Counted from the stretch's first letter, positions 1 to 6,328 are shown. The stretch is 11,006 nt of DNA from a bacterium (GCA_021782715.1 JAJXUR010000010.1:1-11006), one strand, 5' to 3'. Notes: generated by a model not told the origin, from the letters alone. Made by a program: numbers and translations.

Positions 1-242
1 GATTGGGCGCTTCCTCTGCGGTGCAAGGTCTTGTGCTTTTATGCTGTGTCCGCTGTCTGATTGCCCGTGTCTCATATCGTATAGGACAGTATACGCCCGC
101 ATCGGTGCTCCGCAACTCACGCCTATACGCACCGAGAATCGCGCCTACCAGAAATGTGGGGGGACGACTCGGCCTCGCGGCTCGAAGCGCACCCTATCTG
201 ATTCACTGGAGAACCGGCCTTGGTATGCCCCATTACTTTCTC
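1..242. other. Upstream noncoding region before ftsK
   Basis: About 240 bases without a recognisable gene. Reading frames are open here, but their translations resemble nothing I know, and the frame that joins ftsK is rich in Arg, Pro and Ser like a chance extension. I looked for tRNA T-loops, tmRNA ends, an SRP RNA core and the RNase P signature and found none. Some inverted repeats are present: CGTATAGG at 78-85 with CCTATACG at 122-129, and TCGGTGC at 102-108 with GCACCGA at 129-135. The region could be a plain spacer, an unrecognised structured RNA, or the end of an upstream gene. Confidence 0.5.
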
Positions 243-270
243 TTGGTGACGTAATGAGTGATGGTACAAT
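243..270 (+). promoter_or_regulatory. Predicted ftsK promoter
   Basis: A TTGGTG element (243-248) lies 16 bp before a TACAAT hexamer (265-270), which carries an upstream TGG, so it is an extended -10. The predicted transcription start is near 277, only about 4 nt before the chosen ftsK ATG at 281. This argues against the in-frame ATGs at 41 and 254 as the real start. It is a prediction from sequence only. Confidence 0.5.
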
Positions 271-280
271 ACACTTATAT

Positions 281-2509
281 ATGAGCCGTAAGAGCAGCAC
301 CCCGCGACCGTCACGCACGAAGAGAAAAGAAGTGAAGGAGTACGACGCGATTATCCGTTACGCGTCGACAATAGTCCTCGTCGCCATCGGCGTCCTCTTC
401 CTACTCGCCATGTTCGGCGCAGCCGGACCATTCGGCTCAGCCGCCTTCGCTATGAGCTATGCCGTCATCGGCATCGGTGCATTCCTCCTGCCAATCGCAC
501 TCATCAGTGTCGGCCTCTACGCCGGCTTCGGGCGGCCGACAATCGAACCGCTGACCGCCTCTGGCGGCATCCTCATCAGTGCATCGGTGCTCGCCTTCGC
601 AGGACTCTTCCCGGGGGCACAATTCGGCGGCGAGGCCGGAACCTGGTTCGGCGGATTGCTCTCAGGATTTTTCGGCTTCTGGGGAGCGTTCGTCCTCTTA
701 GTCGCGGTCATCGCTATCGGCATCGCTATCGTGAGCGACATCGAAGCGCTTGTGACGCTCATGAGCGAGAACGTATCGGAGCTATGGGCACGGGTGCGCG
801 AATCCCGCGCGATACGAGAGAGTCGCGAATCGTACGAAGATGAAGAGTTCGACGATGTCGTCGGCGTACCCGAGCCGGAATACGACGATGAAACCGATGA
901 AGAAGATGCGGGGCGGCCGGCGCCACGCGCCGAGCGCGAACCGATCGTGACCATGTTCAACGATGCGGCGCGCGTCGCCGGGTCGGGTATCGCGAATTTC
1001 GATGCTGAGTACGACCCTCCCCCGCTCTCCATCCTCGGCGCCGACAAAGGAAAGCCCGGCACGGGCGACATAAAGGCAAATGCGAACATCATCAAGCGCA
1101 CCTTCCAGAACTTCGGCATCCACCTCGAGATGGACGAGGTCTCGGTCGGCCCGACCGTCACTCGCTACGCGGTGAAGCCGGCTGAGGGTGTGCGACTCAG
1201 CAAGATAGTCTCGCTTGCGAACAACCTCGAGCTCGCGCTCGCCGCCCACCCGGTGCGCATCGAGGCACCGATCCCCGGCAAGTCGCTCGTCGGCATCGAG
1301 GTGCCGAATACGGTCAAAGCGATGGTCGGCCTTGGCGGACTGCTCTCCTCACCCGAATGGATCGAGAGCACGAAGCCCTTGCTCGCCGCCGTCGGTCGCG
1401 ACATCACCGGCACGCCGCACTACGCAAACGTCGCGAAGATGCCGCACGGGCTCGTCGCCGGCGCGACCGGTTCTGGCAAGTCGGTCGCCATCCATGCGCT
1501 CATCACGTCGCTCCTCTACCGGAACGGACCCAATCAACTGCGCCTTATCCTGATTGATCCGAAGCGCGTCGAGCTCACGCTCTATAACGGCATCCCCCAC
1601 CTCCTCACGCCGGTCATCACCGACCCGAAGAAGGCTATCTTCTCCTTGAAGTGGGCTGCAAAAGAAATGGAACGCCGCTACAACATCCTCGAAGCGAACC
1701 AGGTGCGCGATATCGATTCGTACCACTCATCCATCTATGAGCCGGCGAAGAAGAAGGGTGGCGATGATGTGCCTGAGGCGCTCCCCTATATCGTCATCGT
1801 CATCGACGAACTCGCCGACATCATGCAGAGCTACCCGCGCGAACTCGAGGCATCTATCGTCCGCCTCGCACAAATGAGCCGTGCCGTCGGTATCCATTTG
1901 ATCCTCTCCACGCAACGGCCGTCGGTGAATGTCATCACCGGCCTCATCAAGGCGAACGTGCCGACCCGCATGGCACTCCAGGTCGCGAGCCAGATTGATT
2001 CGCGCACCATCCTCGACGGCTCGGGCGCGGAGACCTTGCTCGGCGCCGGCGACATGCTCTACCTCTCAAGCGATATGCAGAAGCCGGTGCGCATCCAGAC
2101 CGCCTACATCAGCGAGGGCGAGGTGAAAAAGGTCGTGAGCTATATAAAGAGCCATAACGCCGGCGACCTCTCCTCGATCGACTTCGGCGGTCCGGGTACG
2201 ACCGGCGTCCAGAGCATGGAACCGAATGATGTCATCGGTCTCGTGAACGGAGGCTTTGACGACGAAGATATCGATGACGACCTCTATGCGGACGCGAAGG
2301 CGGCGGTGGAAGAAGCCGGGCGCGCCTCCACCTCCTACCTCCAGCGCAAGCTGAAAATAGGCTACTCGCGTGCCGCGCGACTCATGGACGTACTTGAGGC
2401 GAAGGGCGTCATCGGCACGGCTGACGGCAGCAAGCCGCGCGAGATACTCTCCGCCGTCGCTTCTGCGGGCAACCTGACGGAAAACGATGGGGCGGAAAAC
2501 GATTTCTGA
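281..2509 (+). CDS. ftsK: DNA translocase FtsK
   Basis: Membrane-anchored, ATP-driven DNA pump that clears and aligns chromosome termini at the division septum. The product is 742 aa from the ATG at 281. Four hydrophobic segments (about residues 24-46, 54-82, 93-111, 124-152) form the N-terminal membrane domain. A short charged, acidic linker follows (about 170-235). The motor domain has Walker A GATGSGKS (394-401) and Walker B IVIVIDE (504-510), with LILSTQRPSVNVITG after it. The C-terminal winged-helix gamma domain (about 677-735; STSYLQRKLKIGYSRAARL) is the part that reads polar DNA motifs and contacts XerD in model bacteria. The start at 281 is chosen because it sits just after a promoter-like -10 and begins with a basic tail before the first helix; the in-frame ATGs at 41 and 254 would extend it with unconvincing sequence. 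It is the first gene of a likely ftsK-Ig protein-recA transcription unit. The linker is short compared with E. coli FtsK, as in SpoIIIE-type proteins. Confidence 0.95.
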   Translation: MSRKSSTPRPSRTKRKEVKEYDAIIRYASTIVLVAIGVLFLLAMFGAAGPFGSAAFAMSYAVIGIGAFLLPIALISVGLYAGFGRPTIEPLTASGGILISASVLAFAGLFPGAQFGGEAGTWFGGLLSGFFGFWGAFVLLVAVIAIGIAIVSDIEALVTLMSENVSELWARVRESRAIRESRESYEDEEFDDVVGVPEPEYDDETDEEDAGRPAPRAEREPIVTMFNDAARVAGSGIANFDAEYDPPPLSILGADKGKPGTGDIKANANIIKRTFQNFGIHLEMDEVSVGPTVTRYAVKPAEGVRLSKIVSLANNLELALAAHPVRIEAPIPGKSLVGIEVPNTVKAMVGLGGLLSSPEWIESTKPLLAAVGRDITGTPHYANVAKMPHGLVAGATGSGKSVAIHALITSLLYRNGPNQLRLILIDPKRVELTLYNGIPHLLTPVITDPKKAIFSLKWAAKEMERRYNILEANQVRDIDSYHSSIYEPAKKKGGDDVPEALPYIVIVIDELADIMQSYPRELEASIVRLAQMSRAVGIHLILSTQRPSVNVITGLIKANVPTRMALQVASQIDSRTILDGSGAETLLGAGDMLYLSSDMQKPVRIQTAYISEGEVKKVVSYIKSHNAGDLSSIDFGGPGTTGVQSMEPNDVIGLVNGGFDDEDIDDDLYADAKAAVEEAGRASTSYLQRKLKIGYSRAARLMDVLEAKGVIGTADGSKPREILSAVASAGNLTENDGAENDF

Positions 2510-2513
2510 TATC

Positions 2514-2840
2514 ATGACTCGCCTGCTCATCATCCTTGTCCTCATCAGTATCGCAAGCTACGGCCTCATCGAGGCCTGGCCGCTCCTCGCCGGCCCCATC
2601 CTCTCGGTCACGACGCCTCGCGACGGAGAATCCTTCCCTGGCGGCATCGTGACCGTAGCAGGGACCGCTTCTCGCATCGCAATGCTCTCCCTCGACGGCG
2701 CGAGTGTCCTCCACGACGAGAACGGGAGTTTCTCCCCCACCCTGACCTTCCCGCACGGAGCATCGCTGCTCACCTTCGTCGCGACTGACCGATTCGGGAG
2801 GCGTGTCACGGTCACCCGGAGCGTTTTCGTACCAGATTAA
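2514..2840 (+). CDS. Small membrane-anchored Ig-like domain protein
   Basis: Product of 108 aa. It starts with a single hydrophobic segment (about residues 4-26, LLIILVLISIASYGLIEAWP), probably a signal anchor. The rest is a beta-rich domain with the pattern TTPRDGES, GGIVTVAGTA, LDGASVLHDENGSF, and FVATDRFGRRVTVTRS. This pattern resembles the Glucodextranase domain B/Ig-like extracytoplasmic modules often seen in Parcubacteria (family resemblance by eye). It is likely exposed outside the membrane; its function is unknown. The start lies 4 nt after the ftsK stop and the stop is 11 nt before recA, so it is very probably cotranscribed with both. An in-frame ATG at 2487, inside ftsK, would add nine residues; there is no clear Shine-Dalgarno before either start. 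A link to division through FtsK is suggested only by position. Confidence 0.75.
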   Translation: MTRLLIILVLISIASYGLIEAWPLLAGPILSVTTPRDGESFPGGIVTVAGTASRIAMLSLDGASVLHDENGSFSPTLTFPHGASLLTFVATDRFGRRVTVTRSVFVPD

Positions 2841-2851
2841 TCATCATTACC

Positions 2852-3901
2852 ATGGCATTCAAGAAACCCGCAAAAGAGAAAGTGCTCAAAACCGTTACCG
2901 CATCGACCACGGACAAGAGCGAGAAGCAGAAGTCGATTGACCAGGCGTTGAAAGACATCCGTACGAAATTCGGCGATGAAGCCATCGCCGTCTTCGGTAC
3001 CGGCGCGCCGAAGAAGATTCCCGTCATACCGACCGGCTCCATCGGCCTCGACGCGGCGCTCGGCGTGGGCGGTCTCCCTTGCGGGCGCATCATCGAAGTC
3101 TTCGGCCCGGAATCCTCCGGCAAGACGACGCTCGCGCTCCATGTGATCGCGGAAGCGCAGAAACAGGGCGGCATCGCCGCTTTCGTCGACGCGGAACATG
3201 CCCTCGACCCGGAATACGCGCGTCGCATCGGCGTGAAGCTCTCCGAGCTCCTCATCAGCCAGCCGGACACGGGCGAGCAGGCACTCGACATCGTCGAGAG
3301 CCTGGTGCGGAGCGGAAATGTCGACGTCATCGTCATAGATTCGGTCGCGGCTCTCACGCCGAAGGATGAAATCGAGGGCGAGATGGGCCAGCAGCATGTC
3401 GGCAAGCAGGCGCGCCTCATGAGCCAAGCGCTGCGCAAGCTCACGGCTATCGTCGCGCGGAGCAAAACCATCGTCATCTTCATCAATCAGATCCGCATGC
3501 AGATCGGTGTCATGTTCGGCAATCCGGAGACGACGCCGGGTGGCAAAGCTCTCAAATTCTACACCTCGGTACGCCTCGACATACGCCGCATAGCCGCCAT
3601 CAAGAAAGGCGAGGAAGTGGTAGGCGGCCGCGTACGCGTGAAGGTGGTGAAGAACAAGGTCGCGGCCCCCTTCCGCACGACCGAATTCGACCTTCTCTAC
3701 AACGAAGGCATCAGCCGCGAAGGCGAGCTGCTCGCCCTCGGCGAGAAGTACGACCTCGTGCAGAAGTCGGGCGCGTCGTATAAGTTCGGCGAGGTCGCGC
3801 TCGGCCGCGGCTATGACGCGAGCCGAACCTTCCTCCACGACAATAAGGACGTATCGAAAGAGCTCCTCAAGCAGATCAAAGAGAAACTCGCGGAAGGCTA
3901 A
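2852..3901 (+). CDS. recA: Recombinase RecA
   Basis: ATP-dependent strand-exchange recombinase that forms filaments on single-stranded DNA for homologous recombination and repair. The product is 349 aa. Walker A is GPESSGKT (85-92), the catalytic Glu lies in FVDAEHALDP (111-120), Walker B is VIVIDSVAAL (159-168), and the DNA-binding loop L2 region is NQIRMQIGVMFGNPETTPGG (212-231). All core residues appear intact. The N-terminal Lys/Thr-rich extension places Walker A about 19 residues later than in E. coli RecA. The C-terminus ends in a basic helix (KQIKEKLAEG) and lacks the long acidic tail of E. coli RecA, which in that protein moderates DNA binding. No SOS-box-like operator is evident in the 11-nt gap upstream, and no Shine-Dalgarno is visible. 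The stop codon overlaps the stop of the convergent membrane protein gene. Confidence 0.98.
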   Translation: MAFKKPAKEKVLKTVTASTTDKSEKQKSIDQALKDIRTKFGDEAIAVFGTGAPKKIPVIPTGSIGLDAALGVGGLPCGRIIEVFGPESSGKTTLALHVIAEAQKQGGIAAFVDAEHALDPEYARRIGVKLSELLISQPDTGEQALDIVESLVRSGNVDVIVIDSVAALTPKDEIEGEMGQQHVGKQARLMSQALRKLTAIVARSKTIVIFINQIRMQIGVMFGNPETTPGGKALKFYTSVRLDIRRIAAIKKGEEVVGGRVRVKVVKNKVAAPFRTTEFDLLYNEGISREGELLALGEKYDLVQKSGASYKFGEVALGRGYDASRTFLHDNKDVSKELLKQIKEKLAEG

Positions 3902-4224
3902 GCACGCGACGGAGCGGCCTTAATGCCGAAAAAATGCGCGACCTCGCGCGCGAGGAAAATGAGCGAAACGAGCGTGAGGACCGTGAGCGCCTCCACGATG
4001 AGGCGGGTGTGCATGAATGCGGCGAGATAGAAGTCCCACAGGAGTCTGGGATCTTTCGGTGCATTCTCGAAGACGCGTGCGACCCACACTTCCCTGCCGA
4101 TGCCCCAGAGCGCGGCGATGAAAGTGAGCACGGCGAGCACGATCGTCGAGATGACGAGCTTCAGTATGCGGATGAGATGCACCCGACGCATCACGATGCG
4201 CTCTATGTCTGAGTGATTATCCAT
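3898..4224 (-). CDS. Small two-helix membrane protein, candidate sigma-factor partner
   Basis: Product of 108 aa from the ATG at 4224, which overlaps the stop codon of the sigma factor gene (ATGGATAA), so translational coupling is likely. In-frame ATGs at 4239 and 4236 would add five or four residues. Hydrophobic segments at about 18-41 (IRILKLVISTIVLAVLTFIA) and 74-93 (RLIVEALTVLTLVSLIFLA) suggest both ends are cytoplasmic, with a roughly 30-residue outer loop. The N-terminus is short and basic (MRRVHLIR). I do not recognise a named family and see no zinc-binding anti-sigma motif. Anti-sigma factors are often small membrane proteins encoded directly after their sigma gene, so a role in holding or signalling to the sigma factor is a reasonable guess from context only. 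Its stop TAG overlaps the recA stop by 4 nt, tail to tail, leaving no room for a terminator. Confidence 0.7.
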   Translation of the reverse strand: MDNHSDIERIVMRRVHLIRILKLVISTIVLAVLTFIAALWGIGREVWVARVFENAPKDPRLLWDFYLAAFMHTRLIVEALTVLTLVSLIFLAREVAHFFGIKAAPSRA

Positions 4225-4798
4225 AGTGTTGTTCATCATATGCTTGTTTGAAAAGCTTCTTAGCGCGGTGCACGCGCGTCTTCACTGCCGGAATTGAGAG
4301 GTCCTCCTTCGCCGCTATCTCCTCTTGCGTCTTCCCCTCGATGAACTGTAGTCGCAGAAGTCGTGCCGCCGTTTCGGGAAGTCGGGCAAGTGCGCTCACG
4401 ACCTCGTCTCGTATCGAGAGATCCTCGAGGAACTCGGCGCGAACGTCCGGCAGGCTCTCGTAATGCTCCGGTTCGAGCTCGGCGACCTTCCCCCACTCCT
4501 TGCGGCGGGCCGCATACTTGGTGTAGGCGACGCGATTGAGGATCGTGTACATCCACGAGGAAAAGCTTGCACCCTCCTGCGCATGATACTTGTCGGCATA
4601 GAGGTACATCTTGGTGAATGCGTCCTGCACGGCCTCTTCGGCGTCCTCGGGGATCTTGAGTATCGCCCGGGCGCGCCGCAGGAGCGCCGCCTCGTGGCGG
4701 CGCACCAGGACCGCGAAGAGCTCTGGCTCCTTCCGGGAGCGGACGAGCACCTCCGCGTCCGAAAGCGCGTTCAAGTCTTCGGTGGTTGAAAAACTCAT
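4217..4798 (-). CDS. ECF-like RNA polymerase sigma-70 family factor
   Basis: Alternative sigma factor of 193 aa that would direct RNA polymerase to a set of promoters. Region 2 spans about residues 27-100: LVRRHEAALLRRARAILK, then DAEEAVQDAFTKMY, which matches the usual region 2 core-binding segment, and SFSSWMYTILNRVAY, the region 2.3-2.4 type promoter-melting segment. Region 4 spans about 129-183: LARLPETAARLLRLQFIEG, then TQEEIAAKEDLSIPAVKTRVHRAKK, the helix-turn-helix that reads the -35 element. Regions 1 and 3 are absent, as in ECF sigmas. The start at 4798 is preferred over ATGs at 4837 and 4813: AAGG precedes it by 4 nt and the 4813 ATG lies inside a -10-like hexamer. It overlaps the downstream membrane protein gene. 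The subgroup and regulon cannot be named from sequence alone. Confidence 0.92.
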   Translation of the reverse strand: MSFSTTEDLNALSDAEVLVRSRKEPELFAVLVRRHEAALLRRARAILKIPEDAEEAVQDAFTKMYLYADKYHAQEGASFSSWMYTILNRVAYTKYAARRKEWGKVAELEPEHYESLPDVRAEFLEDLSIRDEVVSALARLPETAARLLRLQFIEGKTQEEIAAKEDLSIPAVKTRVHRAKKLFKQAYDEQHYG

Positions 4799-4808
4799 AA
4801 TACCTTGT

Positions 4809-4814
4809 ATCATA
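4809..4814 (-). promoter_or_regulatory. Predicted -10 element of the sigma factor gene
   Basis: TATGAT on the minus strand, ending 10 nt before the ATG at 4798. This is the same distance as for ftsK and gives a predicted leader of about 4 nt. The -35 region at 17-bp spacing is poor (GTGCCG). The spacer holds an inverted repeat, CCGCC-AAG-GGCGG (4823-4835), which could be an operator. An AAGG sits just before the start codon, so a longer leader from an upstream promoter is also possible. Confidence 0.35.
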
Positions 4815-4876
4815 CGCTCATCCGCCCTTGGCGGCACTTTTTATAACGAGCTTTATCAAAAATTAGTTTCAGACCC

Positions 4877-4932
4877 ATGGCAGTAGCTAGCTACTGCCAA
4901 AGGAGCGAGAAATGAACGAATGTCTGCATTAG
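4877..4932 (+). other. Two tiny overlapping ORFs in the efp upstream region
   Basis: ATG at 4877 opens a 12-codon frame, MAVASYCQRSEK, ending in TGA at 4913-4915. Its stop overlaps an ATG at 4912 (ATGA) that opens a six-codon frame, MNECLH, ending in TAG at 4932. The second start is preceded by AAAGGAG (4899-4905) at about 6 nt, the best Shine-Dalgarno match I noticed next to any ATG in the window. The first peptide begins like EF-P itself (MAVASY against MAVLSY), and both are preceded by AGACCC. The frames could be leader peptides, a remnant of an efp 5' duplication, or chance; there is no proof of translation. Confidence 0.25.
4878..4899. repeat. Perfect 22-bp palindrome in the sigma/efp divergent region
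   Basis: The half-site TGGCAGTAGCT is followed immediately by its exact reverse complement AGCTACTGCCA. As RNA it would form a stem of at least 9 bp with a CTAG loop. There is no T-run directly after it on either strand, so it is not a standard terminator. It lies in the roughly 200-base gap between the divergent sigma gene and efp, so it could be an operator for a dimeric regulator, an extragenic palindromic repeat, or part of an RNA leader of efp. Confidence 0.85.
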
Positions 4933-4938
4933 TTCATT
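4911..4938. repeat. Imperfect hairpin upstream of efp
   Basis: The arms are AATGAAC (4911-4917) with GTTCATT (4932-4938) and AATG (4919-4922) with CATT (4927-4930), separated by one G/A mismatch and closed by a TCTG loop. The hairpin starts 12 nt after the 22-bp palindrome, so the two form a tandem structure. It contains the complete six-codon ORF at 4912-4932. It is followed by an AT-rich stretch but not by a T-run typical of a terminator. Confidence 0.7.
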
Positions 4939-4995
4939 CGAGCGAGTGCAGGCAGGAAGACAAAATTAAATTAACCACTAATCACTAGACCCGCT

Positions 4996-5571
4996 ATGGC
5001 CGTTTTGTCTTATAACGAAATCCTCCCGAAGACCATCATCGATTACAACGGTGCACCGTACGAGGTGCTCTCAGCGCATATCTTCCGCATGCAGAAGAGA
5101 AAGCCAGTCAATCAGACCAAGCTGCGGAATCTCGTCACGGGGCAGGTACTCGAGATTTCCTTCCACTCGAGCGAGACCATCAATGAAGCGGAGACTGAGC
5201 GCATGGATGCTACCTATCTCTTCAGCAATCCGAAAGAGAGCTGGTTTGCCGAGGCGGGCAACCCGAAGAACCGCTTCTCCTTCCCCGCCGATGCAGTCCG
5301 AGACCAAGTGCAGTGGCTCGCACCGAACACGGTTGTCGAAGTGCTCACCTATGAAGAAAAGCCGATGACGATCAAGATCCCGGTAAAAGTCGATCTCGAG
5401 GTGAAAGAGGCGCCGCCGGCCGTCAAAGGCAATACCGTCAGCGGCGGTACGAAGCTTGCGACGCTCGCGACCGGCGCGAAGGTGAATGTCCCCCTCTTCA
5501 TCAACCCGGGCGACATCGTCCGCATCAATACCGACAGTGGCGAGTACACCGAGCGCGTCACGAAGTCGTAA
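4996..5571 (+). CDS. efp: Translation elongation factor P with an atypical tip
   Basis: Binds the ribosome between the P and E sites and helps form peptide bonds at polyproline stretches. The product is 191 aa, close to the family length, with three beta-barrel domains (about 1-64, 65-128, 129-191). The C-terminal pattern is intact: NTVSGGTKLATLATGAKVNVPLFINPGDIVRINTDSGEYTERV. In domain I the usual PGKG loop is replaced by MQKRKP (residues 32-37). Aligned to E. coli EF-P by eye, Lys34 is kept exactly at the modified position, but the flanking Pro and Gly residues are lost. No EF-P modifying enzyme is encoded in the window. The start has no Shine-Dalgarno sequence, and the upstream region contains the palindrome and hairpin. 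A bidirectional terminator follows 8 nt after the stop. Confidence 0.96.
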   Translation: MAVLSYNEILPKTIIDYNGAPYEVLSAHIFRMQKRKPVNQTKLRNLVTGQVLEISFHSSETINEAETERMDATYLFSNPKESWFAEAGNPKNRFSFPADAVRDQVQWLAPNTVVEVLTYEEKPMTIKIPVKVDLEVKEAPPAVKGNTVSGGTKLATLATGAKVNVPLFINPGDIVRINTDSGEYTERVTKS

Positions 5572-5579
5572 AGATTACT

Positions 5580-5619
5580 GCGAAGAAAAAGCCCCGCTTT
5601 TGCGGGGCTTTTTCTTCGC
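5580..5619. terminator. Bidirectional intrinsic terminator between efp and rpsR
   Basis: Perfect 18-bp inverted repeat: arm GCGAAGAAAAAGCCCCGC (5580-5597), loop TTTT, and the exact reverse complement at 5602-5619. The GC-rich inner stem is followed by a TTTTT run on both strands, so it can end transcripts of efp (plus) and of rpsF-ssb-rpsR (minus), which converge here. It is the only clear intrinsic terminator seen in the window. Confidence 0.95.
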
Positions 5620-5630
5620 TCATCTGCTAC

Positions 5631-5837
5631 TTACGCAGCAATATAAGGAAGGAGTGCCATATAGCGTGCGCGCTTGATGGCTGCTGCAATCTCGCGCTGC
5701 TTGCCGGAGGGGATGCCCGTGCGCTTCTTCGCGAGGATCTTCGCGTGCGGATTGGTGAATTGCTTCAGGTACGCGACATCTTTATAGTCGATGAATTTCT
5801 TGAGCTCTATCTCTTCGCGTTCGGATTGGTATGCCAT
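5631..5837 (-). CDS. rpsR: 30S ribosomal protein bS18
   Basis: Small-subunit protein of 68 aa that binds 16S rRNA next to S6 on the platform. It shows the conserved core KFIDYKDVAYLKQFTNPHAKIL, the RTGIPSGKQREIAAAIKRARYMALLPY signature and the usual short tail. It is slightly shorter than E. coli S18 (75 aa), missing N-terminal residues. It is the last gene of the rpsF-ssb-rpsR operon, 26 nt after ssb, and is followed by the bidirectional terminator. The gap before it is AT-rich with a weak inverted repeat (TTTAAAT, 5847-5853, and ATTTAAA, 5862-5868). No Shine-Dalgarno sequence is visible before the ATG. Confidence 0.97.
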   Translation of the reverse strand: MAYQSEREEIELKKFIDYKDVAYLKQFTNPHAKILAKKRTGIPSGKQREIAAAIKRARYMALLPYIAA

Positions 5838-5863
5838 GGTGAAATGTTTAAATATTTGAAGAT

Positions 5864-6322
5864 TTAAAAGGGAATGTCTTCCGGATTGATCTCCTCGTCG
5901 GGGTACTTGATCTCTCCCTCATCGCTCGGAGCCGGCTGCTCGCTGGAACTGCCTGCAGAGTATCCGGAACCGGAGGCTGCACCGCCCTTGCCACCGTCCG
6001 CACCAAACTGGAAGGTATCGACGATGATCTCGGTGCGATAGTTCTTCTTGCCGGTCTCCTTGTCATCCCAGGCGCGCGTCTGGAGGCGACCCTCGATGTA
6101 GAGAGGACGACCCTTCTTGCAGTACTGCGCGATGACCTCCGCCGTACGACCGAAAGCGACGACGTTGTGGAACTCGGTCGTCTCCTGCTTCTGACCGTTC
6201 TTGTCCTTGAAGGTACGGTTCGTCGCCATACCAAAGTTCGCGACCTGACTGCCGGACGGGAGCGCCTTCAGCTCCGGGTCGCGGGTGAGATTGCCGTACA
6301 GGAGGACTTTGTTGAGGTACAT
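5864..6322 (-). CDS. ssb: Single-stranded DNA-binding protein
   Basis: Coats single-stranded DNA during replication, recombination and repair, and recruits partner enzymes. The product is 152 aa. The N-terminal OB fold spans about 1-105: MYLNKVLLYGNLTRDPELK, ATNRTFKD, TEFHNVVAFGRTAEVIAQY, GRPLYIEGRLQTRAW, YRTEIIVDTFQF. A Gly/Ser-rich linker follows, then an acidic tail ending EDIPF, the family's partner-binding tip. The ATG at 6322 is chosen because MYLNKVLL is the typical beginning; the ATGs at 6361 and 6358 lie inside rpsF and would add unrelated residues. It lies 7 nt after the rpsF stop, with rpsR next, the standard S6-SSB-S18 order. A perfect TATAAT sits in the junction, so it may also have its own leaderless transcript. 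Confidence 0.97.
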   Translation of the reverse strand: MYLNKVLLYGNLTRDPELKALPSGSQVANFGMATNRTFKDKNGQKQETTEFHNVVAFGRTAEVIAQYCKKGRPLYIEGRLQTRAWDDKETGKKNYRTEIIVDTFQFGADGGKGGAASGSGYSAGSSSEQPAPSDEGEIKYPDEEINPEDIPF

Positions 6323-6328
6323 GGTCGT

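Noticed and set aside
41..280. 80-residue N-terminal extension of FtsK
   Set aside because: No FtsK similarity, and a promoter-like element lies inside it at 243-270; the start at 281 fits better.
1..280. tRNA, tmRNA, SRP RNA or RNase P RNA before ftsK
   Set aside because: No T-loop consensus, tmRNA ends or conserved core motifs found on either strand.
517..1161. 214-aa open frame on the minus strand inside ftsK
   Set aside because: Ser/Pro/Thr-rich shadow of a GC-rich gene; the plus frame has all FtsK motifs.
4823..4842. CCGCC-CTT-GGCGG followed by TTTTT as a plus-strand terminator
   Set aside because: The stem is only 5 bp and no plus-strand gene ends nearby; listed only as a possible operator in the sigma promoter.
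4810..4878. 22-codon minus-strand ORF (starts MGLKLIFDKARYKKC) upstream of the sigma gene
   Set aside because: Very short, no ribosome-binding site, and it spans the predicted sigma promoter; probably chance.
4878..4899. Palindrome as an intrinsic terminator
   Set aside because: No T-run follows closely on either strand, and no gene ends nearby on either strand.
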